DNA of 64,000 bases from Paracoccaceae bacterium (GTDB lineage Bacteria > Pseudomonadota > Alphaproteobacteria > Rhodobacterales > Rhodobacteraceae): NCBI GenBank assembly GCA_027489355.1, contig JAIXZY010000028.1, forward strand, positions 1 to 64,000. The letters run 5' to 3'. How positions within the stretch are numbered: position 1 is the stretch's first letter; every line of letters begins with the position of its first letter. Shown one piece after another: positions 19,046-28,099 of this stretch. The notes under the pieces are model-generated. The model made no database searches. It was not told where the DNA came from and was given only the letters and a program-made list of their open reading frames with translations. A program made the position numbers and the translations under genes.

Positions 19046-19702
19046 TCAGCCGCCCACGGTTTCGGGCACGGTTCCGCCCAAGGCCGTGATGACCTGGCCC
19101 AGCCGCGCCCGCAGCGCGGCCGATGCCTCCTGGTCCTGCATCAGCGCGGTGAGAGCGGCGACCGCCTCGTCTTTCTTGCCTTCCTCGACCAGGAGGTAGC
19201 CCAGCTGTTCCTCGGCGAGGACCCGGTAGGGCCGACCTGGCCCGGCGATCCCCTCGAGCGCCGCGCGTCGATCTGCAAGCGGCAGGTCCGCACCCGCCAC
19301 CAGTGCCCGCCGCAGGACGGCAAGGTCGCGGTAGGCAATGGACAGCGAGGCGTCGTTTGCCACGCTTTCCAGCGCAGAGAGGGTGGCGGCCTTGTCCTCG
19401 GCCGGGTCCGAGGCGAGGATCAGTTGCAGGATGGCCTTCTGCCCGGCGTCAGCCGGGACCGAGGCCAGCGCCTCGCGGCGTTCCTCGGGCGTGCCCTGGT
19501 CCAGCGCGTCGATCAGCGCGTCGCCAAAGGCCTCGGCGCGGGCCTCGCCGCGGATCTTGGTCCATTCGGTCCAGGCGGTGCCGCCGACAAGGGCAAGGAT
19601 GATCACCACGCCGATCCAGCCGTATTTGCGGAACAGCCGGAACAGACGGTCGCGGCGCACCTCTTCGGTGACTTCGTCGATGAAGCTGTCGGGATTGCTC
19701 AA
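19046..19702 (-). CDS. YfgM/TPR-type inner-membrane periplasmic protein
   Basis: 218 residues from a TTG start encoding SNPDSFIDEVTEEVRRDRLF; AAAAGG lies upstream. The open frame continues to 20077 but would overlap the caspase gene. A membrane helix YGWIGVVIILALVGGTAW (about 27-45) is followed by a tetratricopeptide-like domain with repeated Ala/Leu helices. E. coli YfgM is an anchored periplasmic partner of the translocon and chaperones. The non-ATG start is supported by the conserved N-terminus after it. Confidence 0.82.
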   Translation of the reverse strand: MSNPDSFIDEVTEEVRRDRLFRLFRKYGWIGVVIILALVGGTAWTEWTKIRGEARAEAFGDALIDALDQGTPEERREALASVPADAGQKAILQLILASDPAEDKAATLSALESVANDASLSIAYRDLAVLRRALVAGADLPLADRRAALEGIAGPGRPYRVLAEEQLGYLLVEEGKKDEAVAALTALMQDQEASAALRARLGQVITALGGTVPETVGG

Positions 19703-19784
19703 CGCCTTGGCCTTTTCCTGTCGTTTGCCCCGTCTTACAGGGAAAGGCCGCCGATTGCCAAGCCCTGCCCCGCCCCGCCGGCGG

Positions 19785-22700
19785 TCAGAAGTCCGTGGGA
19801 AGGCCCAGCGTCTTGCGGAAGCCGGCGATCCAGTCCTCATATCCTTCGGGCAGGGTCCCGGAGGCCTGCATCTCTTCCAGGATGGCCAGCGCCTCCTGGT
19901 TTTCGGCGGTGCCGTCCTGCAACAGGACCGCCGTCTGGTCCAGCGCCCGGACGAGGTCGATCTTGTACCAGGGGTCGTCGGGATAGGCGGCAGCAAGATC
20001 GCGCATGATGCGGAGCGATTCCTGTTGGTGGGCCAGCGCGGTTTCGAAGTCGTTGCGGTCAGACAGCGCGGTTGCAACGCTGGCCTGGCTGAGCGCGAGG
20101 TTGCGATACCAGAGCGCGTTCGACGGGTCCTGGTTCACCAGCCAGTCCCGCAAGGCCAGCGCGTCCTGGTGACTTTTCAGCGCCGCGGCCACGTCGCCGG
20201 TGGCGGACTGCGCATTGCCAAGCCGTTCCAGCGCAAGGCCAAGGTCATTGGCCCAGGCAGTGCTGTAGGGGTCGATGTCGAGAAGCCGATTGCCTTGTTC
20301 GACCATGCCCCGGAAGCTGTCCACCGCCCCCCGGTTGTCACCCAGCGCAACCTGAGCGTCTCCCAGCCGGTTCAGGGTGACAAGGCGGTCATGGACGTGG
20401 TCCGCCACCTCGGGTGCGAGTTGCAGCAGGCGGTCCGCCGTTTCAAGCGCGGCGGTGGCGACGGTGACTGCCTCGCTGTTGCGGCCAAGCTGCATCAGCG
20501 TCGAGGCATGGATGTTCTGCGCGATCGACAGGTCGCGAAGCGCGAAGGTGTCCTCGGGCGCGGCGCCTGCAAGCTGGCTGTGCCGCGCGACGGCGTCGGC
20601 GATCAGCGGCTCGGCGGCGGCAGGGTCGCCTTCGGTCAGGTACATTTCGGCCATCGCAGCAAGGGACACGGCCGCATCGCGCTGGAAGCGGGGGCCGGGG
20701 TCGGCATCGGCGATGGAGAGGCGCAGCGTCAGGGCGGCCTCCTGCGCCTCGTGCGCGCCGGTGCTGTCGCCCATCGCGGCCTTGATGTCGGCGATCTTCT
20801 GCAGGGAGTTGCCAAGGTCCGCCTGACGCGTGGGGTCATCGGGGTTGAGCGCGATGATCCCCTCGGCGATGCGCTGCGCGCCTTCCTGCGCGTCAAGCGC
20901 GGCGACGAAATCGTTCGCCTCGAAATGCAGGTCGCCCATGCGGTCGAGGCTGACGAGCAGGTCCTGCTGCCAGACCATGTTGGTGGCATCCAGCGCGGCA
21001 AGGTTCTGCCGGATCGACAGCGCGGCCTGGTAGGCCAGCTGGGCAGAGTCCATGTCGCCGAGGTAACGCTGCGCATCGCCAATCCGGTCGAAGTTGATCG
21101 CCAGGTCGCGCTGGCGCGGCTTGTTGCCGGGGTCGAGCGCGGCCAGCTCCTCGCGGATCGCAAGCGCCTTGCCATAGGTCTCCAGCGCGGCGGCATAGTC
21201 GCTGTCGCTGACCAGCATGTCGCCTATGCGTTCGTAACTGACGGAAAGGTTGCGGCGGATCACCTCGTCGGTCGGGTATTCGGCGACCAGCTGTTCCGAG
21301 ATCTGCAGGGCCGTTTCAAAGGCAGCCTTTGCCCCGGCGGCATCGCCCAGTTCCAGTTTCGCGTCGCCGATGCGTTCCTGGGTGTAGGAGATGTCCATCC
21401 GGTAGGTGACATTGTCCGGCTCCCGCGCCAGCAACGCCTCGGCGATGCCCAATGCTTCGAGATGCGCCTCCAGCGCGCCCGCGGCGTTGTGGCGGGCCAG
21501 GCGGATCGCGCCGACGCGGTTGCGGGCCACCTGACGGTCGCGCATCAGGTCGACGTCGTCCGGCATCTGGTCGGCCTGCCACTGCGAAAATTCCATCGCG
21601 CTGGAATAGGCGGTCTCGGCCTCTTTCAGGTAGCCTTGCTGTTGCAGAACCATGCCGAGGTCGTTCAGCGACCAGACCAGCTCGCGCACCCAGTCGACAT
21701 CGGTGGCGTCGGCCTCGACCCGCCTCTGCGCGAAGATGGCGCGGGTGTTGTAGGCGGACCAGGCGGCTTCGGTGTTGCCGGCCACCAGCTGCAGCTCGCC
21801 CAGCGAGGTGAGGGCGGTGGAATAGGCGAACTGCGCATCGCGGTCCATGTCCTCGGCCACTTCGGCGTAAAGCGCGGTGGCTTTCTGCAGGTCGGAGATG
21901 GCGAGATCGTAGCGCAGGTCGGTCTTGGCGGCGTTGGCATTCAGGGTGTGGGTCGCGGCCTCGGACAGGGTGCGGGAGAGGTAGGTTTCCTTGATCGTCG
22001 TGCGCGCGGTCGCGTCGATCTGAGCCGCGTCGGTCAGAAGCCCACGCGCCGCGTCGAAGGCGCCGAGGGTCAGCTGTTCCTCGGCCTTGGCCCGCAGGTC
22101 GGCCACGCGGGGGTCGTCGGACTGGAACTTCTGGAGTTCCGACTGGAACTGTTCATAGGACTGCGCGGCCTCCATCAGCATGGCAGCGCGTTCCTCGGGC
22201 GTCTGGGCTTCAAGGTCGGCGGACAGAAGCGCGGCGTAGAGGGGCGCGAGGGGGAGGTTTCTTGCCTCCGCCAGCGTCTCGACCTCGGTCCGGATCTCGG
22301 GGGTGAGGTCGGCCATCGCGATCAGAAGCTGGTCGCGTTCGGGTAGCGCGCCCTGGCCCGAGATGAACACGAGTTCGGGCAGGCCGGATTCGATGTACGG
22401 AAGCTGCTTGCCGCGGCTGCGGTCGTAGACGTCCTGCTGGACCAGCGTGAGGGCGGTGCGCAGCTCCACCCCGGCGGTGGCGAAGTGGCGGACAAGGGCC
22501 GAGGTGAAGGGCGAGTTGGCCTCGTCCCCGTCCGAGGCGGTCTCGCCGGGCGCGGCGGCGAAGGCGAAGAGGACCCCGTCGGCGCGCCCGATGCGGCCGA
22601 GGCCGGGTTTGGGCTTCGGCGCGGTCGGCGGGTCGTCCGACAGGGCGGCCGCGCCGCGCCCCTCTGTCCCGCCGCCGTTGAAAGGGTCGTCCCGGCAGGC

Positions 22701-23138
22701 GTCGAGCAGGATGATCGCGACCTTGGCGACGGACTGGATGACCTCTTCGGCCTCGGAAAGCGGAAGCGAGGTTTCCGCCAGCCGCGCGGCCGAGGAGGCA
22801 TCGGCGTCGGTGGGCAAAAGGTAGTTCACCCCGTCGATGGCAACCCCGTGGCCCGCGAAGAACAGAAGCGCCACGTCGGCGCCGGCGGCGTCTTCCTTGA
22901 AGTCCTCCAGCGCGCGGCGGGTGCGTTTCAGGTCGCGGTTGGTTTCCACGAAGACCTGGAAATCCAGCTTTTCCAGCACGGCTTCCAGCGCGCGGGCGTC
23001 GTTCGCAGGGTTCGCAAGCGGGCGGATGGTCCGGTAGTCGTCGGCGGCGATCAGCAGCGCGACACGCTTGTCCGCCAGCGCAGCGGTCATGCCGCAAAGC
23101 CAGAGGATCAGAATGAGTCCTAGACGCCGAAACAGCAT
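19785..23138 (-). CDS. Caspase-fold (orthocaspase-type) protein with long TPR array
   Basis: 1117 residues. A signal peptide (MLFRRLGLILILWLCGMTAA) precedes a p20-like caspase domain (about 24-230): VALLIAADDY, catalytic His97 in LFFAGHGV and Cys148 in LLDACRDDPF. Both dyad residues are present, so it should be a competent cysteine peptidase, probably cleaving after basic residues. From about 330 to the end it is tetratricopeptide repeats with about 50-residue periodicity, recurring as RIGDA...GD...A...AL.I...L...DP. No transmembrane helix follows the signal, so a periplasmic location is inferred. It lies 82 bases upstream of yfgM-bamB-der on the same strand. Substrate unknown. Confidence 0.85.
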   Translation of the reverse strand: MLFRRLGLILILWLCGMTAALADKRVALLIAADDYRTIRPLANPANDARALEAVLEKLDFQVFVETNRDLKRTRRALEDFKEDAAGADVALLFFAGHGVAIDGVNYLLPTDADASSAARLAETSLPLSEAEEVIQSVAKVAIILLDACRDDPFNGGGTEGRGAAALSDDPPTAPKPKPGLGRIGRADGVLFAFAAAPGETASDGDEANSPFTSALVRHFATAGVELRTALTLVQQDVYDRSRGKQLPYIESGLPELVFISGQGALPERDQLLIAMADLTPEIRTEVETLAEARNLPLAPLYAALLSADLEAQTPEERAAMLMEAAQSYEQFQSELQKFQSDDPRVADLRAKAEEQLTLGAFDAARGLLTDAAQIDATARTTIKETYLSRTLSEAATHTLNANAAKTDLRYDLAISDLQKATALYAEVAEDMDRDAQFAYSTALTSLGELQLVAGNTEAAWSAYNTRAIFAQRRVEADATDVDWVRELVWSLNDLGMVLQQQGYLKEAETAYSSAMEFSQWQADQMPDDVDLMRDRQVARNRVGAIRLARHNAAGALEAHLEALGIAEALLAREPDNVTYRMDISYTQERIGDAKLELGDAAGAKAAFETALQISEQLVAEYPTDEVIRRNLSVSYERIGDMLVSDSDYAAALETYGKALAIREELAALDPGNKPRQRDLAINFDRIGDAQRYLGDMDSAQLAYQAALSIRQNLAALDATNMVWQQDLLVSLDRMGDLHFEANDFVAALDAQEGAQRIAEGIIALNPDDPTRQADLGNSLQKIADIKAAMGDSTGAHEAQEAALTLRLSIADADPGPRFQRDAAVSLAAMAEMYLTEGDPAAAEPLIADAVARHSQLAGAAPEDTFALRDLSIAQNIHASTLMQLGRNSEAVTVATAALETADRLLQLAPEVADHVHDRLVTLNRLGDAQVALGDNRGAVDSFRGMVEQGNRLLDIDPYSTAWANDLGLALERLGNAQSATGDVAAALKSHQDALALRDWLVNQDPSNALWYRNLALSQASVATALSDRNDFETALAHQQESLRIMRDLAAAYPDDPWYKIDLVRALDQTAVLLQDGTAENQEALAILEEMQASGTLPEGYEDWIAGFRKTLGLPTDF

Positions 23139-23196
23139 CGCCCGCTCCGTAAGGGTGGCGGCAGAATGCTGAAGCCTGACCGGATGGTCAAAGGAA

Positions 23197-23220
23197 AAAG
23201 CCCGTCATGCAACGGGCTTT
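23197..23220 (-). terminator. Terminator after the Atm1-type exporter
   Basis: Nine-bp stem AAAGCCCGT/ACGGGCTTT with a 6-base loop, followed on the minus strand by TTTTTCCTTT. It sits 10 bases after the exporter stop and separates it from the caspase gene. Confidence 0.8.
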
Positions 23221-23229
23221 GCGGGTCTG

Positions 23230-25161
23230 TCAGCCCAGCGGAGCGGCGCGCGCGCTCTGTTCCCGTGCGACCGCCCGTTCCGTATGGCGCGGGCCGGGCT
23301 TGGCGCCTTCGAATTCGACCACGGGGCTGGCGAAGTCCTCGCCCTCCATGATCTGGCGCTGCCACATGGCCGCGTAGACCCCGCCGAGTTCAAGCAGCGC
23401 CTCGTGGGTGCCATGCTCGACGACGCGGCCTTCCTCCATCACGAGAATCTGATCGGCGTCCGCGATGGTGGACAGGCGGTGCGCGATGGTGATGACGCTG
23501 CGACCCTGCCCCATCTCGGCCAGGCTTTCCTGGATCGACCGTTCGGTCTGGGTGTCCAAGGCCGAGGTCGCCTCGTCCAGGATCAGGATCGGCGGGTTCT
23601 TCAGAAGCGTCCGGGCGATGCCGACGCGCTGCTTTTCCCCGCCCGAAAGCTTCAGGCCGCGTTCGCCGACCTTGGTCTCATAGCCTTCCGGCAGGCGCAT
23701 GACGAAGTCGTGGATGCGGGCGGCCTTCGCGGCGGCAACGACCTCCGCGTCAGAGGCATCGGCTTTGCCATAGGCGATGTTGTAGCGGATGGTGTCGTTG
23801 AACAGGACTGTATCCTGCGGCACGACGCCAATCTGTGCATGGAGCGAGGTCTGCGTCACGTCGCGGATGTCCTGCCCGTCGATCCGCACCGCGCCCGAGG
23901 TCACGTCGTAGAAGCGGAACAGAAGCCGCCCGATGGTGGACTTTCCGCTGCCGGAATGGCCGACGAGCGCCAGCTTCTGGCCGGGCTTCAGCGTGAAGGA
24001 GACGCCCTTCAGGATCTCACGCGCGGGCTCGTAGGCGAAGTGGACGGTGTCGAAGGTGATCTCGCCCGCCTTCACCTGAAGCGGCTTCGCGTCGGGCGCG
24101 TCGGTGATCTCGGCCGGTTGGCCGAGAAGCGCGAACATCTCGCCCATGTCGACAAGGGCCTGCCTGATCTCGCGGTAGACCGTGCCGAGGAAGTTCAACG
24201 GCATGGTGATCTGGATCATGTAGGCGTTGACCATGACGAAGTCGCCCACGGTCAGGGTACCCGCGCGGACGCCAAGCGCGCTCATCGCCATGACGATGAC
24301 GAGGCCCGTGGTGATCAGCGTGGCCTGCCCCATGTTGAGGAAGGAGAGCGACAGGCCGGTCTTCACGGCGGCGGTCTCATACTGGCGCATCGCGCCGTCA
24401 TAGCGGTCGGCCTCACGGGCTTCGGCGTTGAAATACTTGACGGTTTCGAAGTTCAACAGGCTGTCGATCGCCTTCTGGTTGGCGTCGGTGTCCTGATCGT
24501 TCATCTCACGACGAAGCTTCACGCGCCATTCGGTGACCTTGAAGGTGAACCAGACGTAGAGCGCGATGGTGACGACGACGACGGCGGCATACTGCCAACC
24601 GAAGATCCAGGCGAAGATGCACGCAACCATCGTCAGTTCCAGGATCAGCGGCCCGATGGAAAAGAGCATGAAACGCAGCAGGAAGTCGACGCCCTTCACC
24701 CCGCGTTCGATGATGCGGGAAAGGCCGCCGGTCTTGCGGGTGATGTGATAGCGCAGGGAAAGCTGGTGGATGTGGGTGAAGGTCTCGATCGCCAGGCGGC
24801 GGATGGCGCGCTGGCCGACGCGGACGAAGACGGCGTCGCGCATCTCGCCAAAGACGACCGAGCCAAGGCGGGCAAGGCCGTAGGCCACGACCAGGCCCAC
24901 CGCACCCAGGCCCATCAGCACGCGGGGGTCGGTCCCTGCCTCGTTCGACAGGCTGTCCACCGCCAGCTTGTAGAGGTAGGGCGTCGAGACCGAGACGAGC
25001 TTGGCGGCCAGAAGGAAGAAGAGCGCGATCAGCACGCGGCGTTTGACCCAGCCCTGCCCTGCGGGCCACAGATAGGGGATGACGCGGCGGATCGTGGTCA
25101 TGGCCGGCGCGCGGGCGGTGCCGGCGTCGGCGGAAGTGGCGGTCGAGGTGGTGCGGCGCAT
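23230..25161 (-). CDS. Atm1-type ABC exporter (fused permease-ATPase)
   Basis: 643 residues. The membrane domain (about 40-320) contains six helices, with LKGVDFLLRFMLFSIGP-like and RYHITRKTGGLSRIIERG, a stretch typical of the Atm1/HMT1 subfamily. The nucleotide domain has Walker A GHSGSGKST, Q-loop GVVPQDTVLFNDTI, signature LSGGEKQR and Walker B ILILDEATSALD. Relatives export glutathione-linked Fe-S precursors or heavy-metal conjugates from the cytoplasm. It is divergent from an ArsR-type repressor 84 bases away, which favours a metal or thiol-stress role over a purely housekeeping one (inference). Confidence 0.9.
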   Translation of the reverse strand: MRRTTSTATSADAGTARAPAMTTIRRVIPYLWPAGQGWVKRRVLIALFFLLAAKLVSVSTPYLYKLAVDSLSNEAGTDPRVLMGLGAVGLVVAYGLARLGSVVFGEMRDAVFVRVGQRAIRRLAIETFTHIHQLSLRYHITRKTGGLSRIIERGVKGVDFLLRFMLFSIGPLILELTMVACIFAWIFGWQYAAVVVVTIALYVWFTFKVTEWRVKLRREMNDQDTDANQKAIDSLLNFETVKYFNAEAREADRYDGAMRQYETAAVKTGLSLSFLNMGQATLITTGLVIVMAMSALGVRAGTLTVGDFVMVNAYMIQITMPLNFLGTVYREIRQALVDMGEMFALLGQPAEITDAPDAKPLQVKAGEITFDTVHFAYEPAREILKGVSFTLKPGQKLALVGHSGSGKSTIGRLLFRFYDVTSGAVRIDGQDIRDVTQTSLHAQIGVVPQDTVLFNDTIRYNIAYGKADASDAEVVAAAKAARIHDFVMRLPEGYETKVGERGLKLSGGEKQRVGIARTLLKNPPILILDEATSALDTQTERSIQESLAEMGQGRSVITIAHRLSTIADADQILVMEEGRVVEHGTHEALLELGGVYAAMWQRQIMEGEDFASPVVEFEGAKPGPRHTERAVAREQSARAAPLG

Positions 25162-25213
25162 CGTCTTTCCTGCAGGCCGGTCAGCGATTGCGCGGCGGGC
25201 CCGGTTCGGCTAT

Positions 25214-25244
25214 GTTCAATTCAAGGCTTCTTGAATAGTTGAAC
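25214..25244. promoter_or_regulatory. Dyad operator between the exporter and arsR
   Basis: GTTCAATTCAAG at 25214-25225 mirrors CTTGAATAGTTGAAC at 25230-25244 (TTCAAG/CTTGAA and GTTCAA/TTGAAC pair around a short centre). It ends one base before the arsR start, so bound repressor would block arsR and probably the divergent exporter. No Shine-Dalgarno is visible before the arsR ATG, so the arsR message may be leaderless or weakly translated. Confidence 0.65.
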
Positions 25245-25245
25245 G

Positions 25246-25611
25246 ATGGACCGAAGTAAAGCCCTTGCCGCCCTGTCGGCCCTGGCTCACGAGACGCGGC
25301 TTGACCTGATCCGCCTGCTGACTCCGCAGGGCGCGGATGGCATGGCGGCGGGCCAGATCGCCGAGCGGCTGGGAATTGCGGCACCGCGGCTGTCGTTCCA
25401 CCTGTCCGCGCTGGAGCAGGCGGGGCTGCTGCGGTCACGTAAGGTAGCGCGGAACGTCTTCTACAGCGTCGATCCGTCCGGGATCGGGCGGACGATTTCC
25501 TACGTCCTGAACGACTGCTGCTGCGACCACCCCGAGGTGCGGGCGGCCTGCGGCCACGCAGCGGACCTGCTTCAGGGCGCGGTGGCGCTTTCGGGGACCG
25601 AGAAGACCTGA
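25246..25611 (+). CDS. ArsR-family metalloregulator with C-terminal Cys cluster
   Basis: 121 residues. Winged helix-turn-helix: [14 protein letters not shown], then [24 protein letters not shown] and [11 protein letters not shown]. The usual ELCVC metal box in the DNA-binding helix is absent. Instead Cys91, Cys92 and Cys93 and a further Cys102 lie in the C-terminal helix (DCCCDHP...AACG), the spacing used by the Acidithiobacillus-type ArsR (Cys95, Cys96, Cys102) for As(III). It is divergent from the Atm1-type exporter and overlaps an operator-like dyad. Its last 40 bases overlap the convergent LysM gene. Confidence 0.88.
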   Translation: MDRSKALAALSALAHETRLDLIRLLTPQGADGMAAGQIAERLGIAAPRLSFHLSALEQAGLLRSRKVARNVFYSVDPSGIGRTISYVLNDCCCDHPEVRAACGHAADLLQGAVALSGTEKT

Positions 25612-26927
25612 CCGGGATAGATCAGGTCGGGGTCCTTGATCTTGTCCTTGTTCGCCTCGAACACCTGCACGTAAAGCACGCCGTTGCCGTAGCGTTCCTG
25701 CGCGATGCCCCAGAGAGTGAAGCCGGGCTGCACGGTGACGGTCACCGATGCGGCGGCGGGTGCGGGCGCGTCGGACTGCGCGACCGCCGGAGCCCCGGGG
25801 GCTTCGGCGGTGGGGGTAGGCTCGTCCGTCGCGGCGGTCTCGGCCGAAAGCTCTGTCGGGTCGATGGGTTCGGCGGGCGTTGCGGGCGCGGCGGTCATCG
25901 CCGGTTGGGCGGGCGCCTCGGTCAATGCCGCCATGTCCTGTGCGACCGGTTCTGGCGCGGCGCCCTGCACGGCGGCCAGCGCCTCGAGCGTTTCGCGCTT
26001 GAACGGCGTCTCGAAGCGTGAGGTGACGGTGCCGTCGGCGTCCAGCTGGTCGGCCCGCAGCGTGTAGACGCCGGGCGCGGTATCGGGAAGCGTCGTGCTC
26101 CACAGACCGGTCGCGGGGATCTGGAGGGTCACTTTTTCGGCATTGTCGAGATAGAGCCGCAGTCCGGCCCCTGGCGCGCCACGGCCGCCGACCTGCACCT
26201 CGCCTTCGGGGGTATAGGTGATCGTGTCGATCATCACAGTTGTCGAGGCCGGAAGTGCGGGCTGGGCCGGTTCCTGCAGGACCACTGCACCCTCCTGCGA
26301 CAACAGGAGGGCGGGCGGGGTTGCAGGTGTTTCCAAAGCGGGGGCGACGGGTTCTTCTGACGGGACGGCCTCGGCTGCGGCGACTTCGGTTTGCGGACCC
26401 TGGATCGGGCCAAGCGCCACCATCTGTTCCGACAGGACCGGCGGCTGCCCGTCCAGGGACATGGACAGCCACATCAGGCCGGGATTGGGGTTCGGGGCAA
26501 GCGTGAAGAGAATCGCAAATTCGCCGGAGCCGGTTGCCTGGCCGGAGGCGACCACGCTGTCGTCCACGACGACAGAAACGGTCGCACCGGGTTCGGCCGA
26601 GCCGGAGACGACCGCCTCGCCGTCGGCAGCCACGCGCCAGGTGTCGATCACTGGCACGACCGAGAGGGGCGTCTCGGCGGTCGCGGCGGCGGGAGATTCG
26701 GCGGCGCCTGCGTCCGGGGGCGAAAGGTCGGCGGCGGCGGTCTCCGTGCTGGACGCTTCGGGGGAAGTGGGGGCGGGTTCGAAGGCGGCGGGCGCTGTGG
26801 CAATACCGGCGTCGGGCGCGGGGTTCAGGACCTGCCAGCCGAACCACCCTGCCCCGGCCAGAAGGATTGCGCCCAGTGCGACGACGGCAATCCGCGTCCC
26901 CCGGTCCAGGGCTCCAAACGCTGCCAT
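25572..26927 (-). CDS. LysM-domain envelope protein
   Basis: 451 residues from the ATG at 26927 ([12 protein letters not shown]); an ATG six codons earlier lacks a ribosome site. One N-terminal membrane helix [19 protein letters not shown] is followed by a long Ala/Pro/Glu-rich segment with Ig-like stretches ([38 protein letters not shown]) and a C-terminal LysM motif: [21 protein letters not shown] then [10 protein letters not shown]. It probably sits in the periplasm bound to peptidoglycan. Similar LysM proteins are common in Rhodobacterales; no enzymatic domain is visible. Its 3' end overlaps arsR by 40 bases. Confidence 0.82.
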   Translation of the reverse strand: MAAFGALDRGTRIAVVALGAILLAGAGWFGWQVLNPAPDAGIATAPAAFEPAPTSPEASSTETAAADLSPPDAGAAESPAAATAETPLSVVPVIDTWRVAADGEAVVSGSAEPGATVSVVVDDSVVASGQATGSGEFAILFTLAPNPNPGLMWLSMSLDGQPPVLSEQMVALGPIQGPQTEVAAAEAVPSEEPVAPALETPATPPALLLSQEGAVVLQEPAQPALPASTTVMIDTITYTPEGEVQVGGRGAPGAGLRLYLDNAEKVTLQIPATGLWSTTLPDTAPGVYTLRADQLDADGTVTSRFETPFKRETLEALAAVQGAAPEPVAQDMAALTEAPAQPAMTAAPATPAEPIDPTELSAETAATDEPTPTAEAPGAPAVAQSDAPAPAAASVTVTVQPGFTLWGIAQERYGNGVLYVQVFEANKDKIKDPDLIYPGQVFSVPESATAP

Positions 26928-27020
26928 CCCGTTTCCCCCCGGCATGTTGTGCCGCTTTGCATTTCTTGTGATCAGGAATCTCTATATGACGGGGCAAAGC
27001 AACTGTTTTCAGGTCCGGTC

Positions 27021-27563
27021 ATGCCCCTTCATTCCGTCTGCGTCTTTTGCGGCTCGCGCCCCGGGAAGAACCCGGCCCATGTCGAGGCGGCGCGTGCCAC
27101 CGGCGAGATGCTGGCGCGGCGCGGCTGGCGACTGGTGTTCGGGGCGGGCGACGTGGGCCTGATGGGCGAGGTGGCGAAGGCCTCGGACGGGCCGAAGCTG
27201 GGAGTGATCCCGGTGCATCTTCTGGGTCGCGAGCGGGTGGAGAGGGACCGGAGCGCGATGGTCGTGACCGAGGACATGCATGAGCGCAAGAAGGTGATGT
27301 TCATGAACTCGGACGCCGCGGTGGTCCTGCCGGGCGGTGCGGGGTCGCTGGACGAGTTCTTCGAGGTGCTGACCTGGGCGCAGATCGGGCTGCACGGAAA
27401 GCCGATCCTGCTGCTGGACGTGCAGGGCTACTGGCAGCCGCTTGTGGCGCTGATCGACCATGTGATCGCGGAGGGCTTCGCCGATGAGAGCCTGAAACGG
27501 CATTTCCGCGTCGTTCCGGATGTGGCGGGGCTGCAGGCGGCCCTGGCTGCCGCCTTCGCATGA
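27021..27563 (+). CDS. LOG-family protein (TIGR00730), probable nucleotide 5'-monophosphate phosphoribohydrolase
   Basis: 180 residues from the ATG at 27021, with AGG seven bases upstream. Seen: VCVFCGSRPGKNP, LVFGAGDVGLMGEVA, MHERKKVMFMNSDAAVVLPGGAGSLDEFFEVLTWAQIGLH, which carries the PGGxGxxxE signature of the family. LOG proteins release a base from nucleoside monophosphates, including cytokinin ribotides. GAGDVGLMG and PGGAGS vary slightly from the usual GGGxxGLMG and PGGxGT. Overlaps the next gene by four bases (ATGA). Confidence 0.88.
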   Translation: MPLHSVCVFCGSRPGKNPAHVEAARATGEMLARRGWRLVFGAGDVGLMGEVAKASDGPKLGVIPVHLLGRERVERDRSAMVVTEDMHERKKVMFMNSDAAVVLPGGAGSLDEFFEVLTWAQIGLHGKPILLLDVQGYWQPLVALIDHVIAEGFADESLKRHFRVVPDVAGLQAALAAAFA

Positions 27564-28051
27564 GTCTTGAGGGCGGCTGCGACTGCGGCGCGGTGCGCTA
27601 CCGGATGGAGAGCGCGCCGCTGATCGTTCACGCCTGCCACTGCCGCTGGTGCCAGCGCGAGACGGGCACGGTCTTCGCGCTGAACGCGATGATCGAGGCG
27701 GATCGGGTCACGGTCCTGGGCGCGGAGCCGGAGCTGGTGATGACGCCCTCGGCCAGCGGCAAGGGGCAGCTCATCGCCCGTTGCCCGGCCTGCCGGATCG
27801 CGGTCTGGAGCCATTACGCCGGGAACGGCCCCTTCCTGCGCTTCGTGCGGGTGGGAACGCTGGACGACGCGGGCGCGCTGCCGCCGGATGTGCATATCTT
27901 CACCGCCTCGAAACAGCCCTGGGTCCCCTTGCCCCCGGGCGCGCGGGTGTTCCCGGAATATTACCGGCGCGAGGAGGTGTGGTCAGAGGACGCCAAGGCG
28001 CGCTATGCGGCCCTGCTGCCCGCGATCAACGCCTGGAAGGCGCAGAAATAG
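27560..28051 (+). CDS. GFA-family (CENP-V/GFA) zinc protein
   Basis: 163 residues with the zinc-site pattern of glutathione-dependent formaldehyde-activating-like proteins: GCDCGAVRY (Cys7, Cys9), CHCRWCQRETG and ARCPACRIAVWSHY. The family name implies glutathione/formaldehyde chemistry, but most members have no proven activity. It is translationally coupled to the LOG gene and ends at a bidirectional terminator. Confidence 0.87.
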   Translation: MSLEGGCDCGAVRYRMESAPLIVHACHCRWCQRETGTVFALNAMIEADRVTVLGAEPELVMTPSASGKGQLIARCPACRIAVWSHYAGNGPFLRFVRVGTLDDAGALPPDVHIFTASKQPWVPLPPGARVFPEYYRREEVWSEDAKARYAALLPAINAWKAQK

Positions 28052-28052
28052 A

Positions 28053-28082
28053 AAAGGCCCGCAGATCGCTCCGCGGGCCTTT
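28053..28082. terminator. Bidirectional terminator between GFA gene and sodB
   Basis: AAAGGCCCGC / GCGGGCCTTT, 10-bp perfect stem, 10-base loop, flanked by A on the left and T on the right, so it can serve both converging genes. Confidence 0.85.
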
Positions 28083-28099
28083 CGTGATTGTCCGGGGTC

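Noticed and set aside
19338..22346. 1002-codon open frame on the plus strand opposite the caspase gene
   Set aside because: Antisense shadow; no recognisable motif, and the minus strand encodes clear caspase and TPR signatures.
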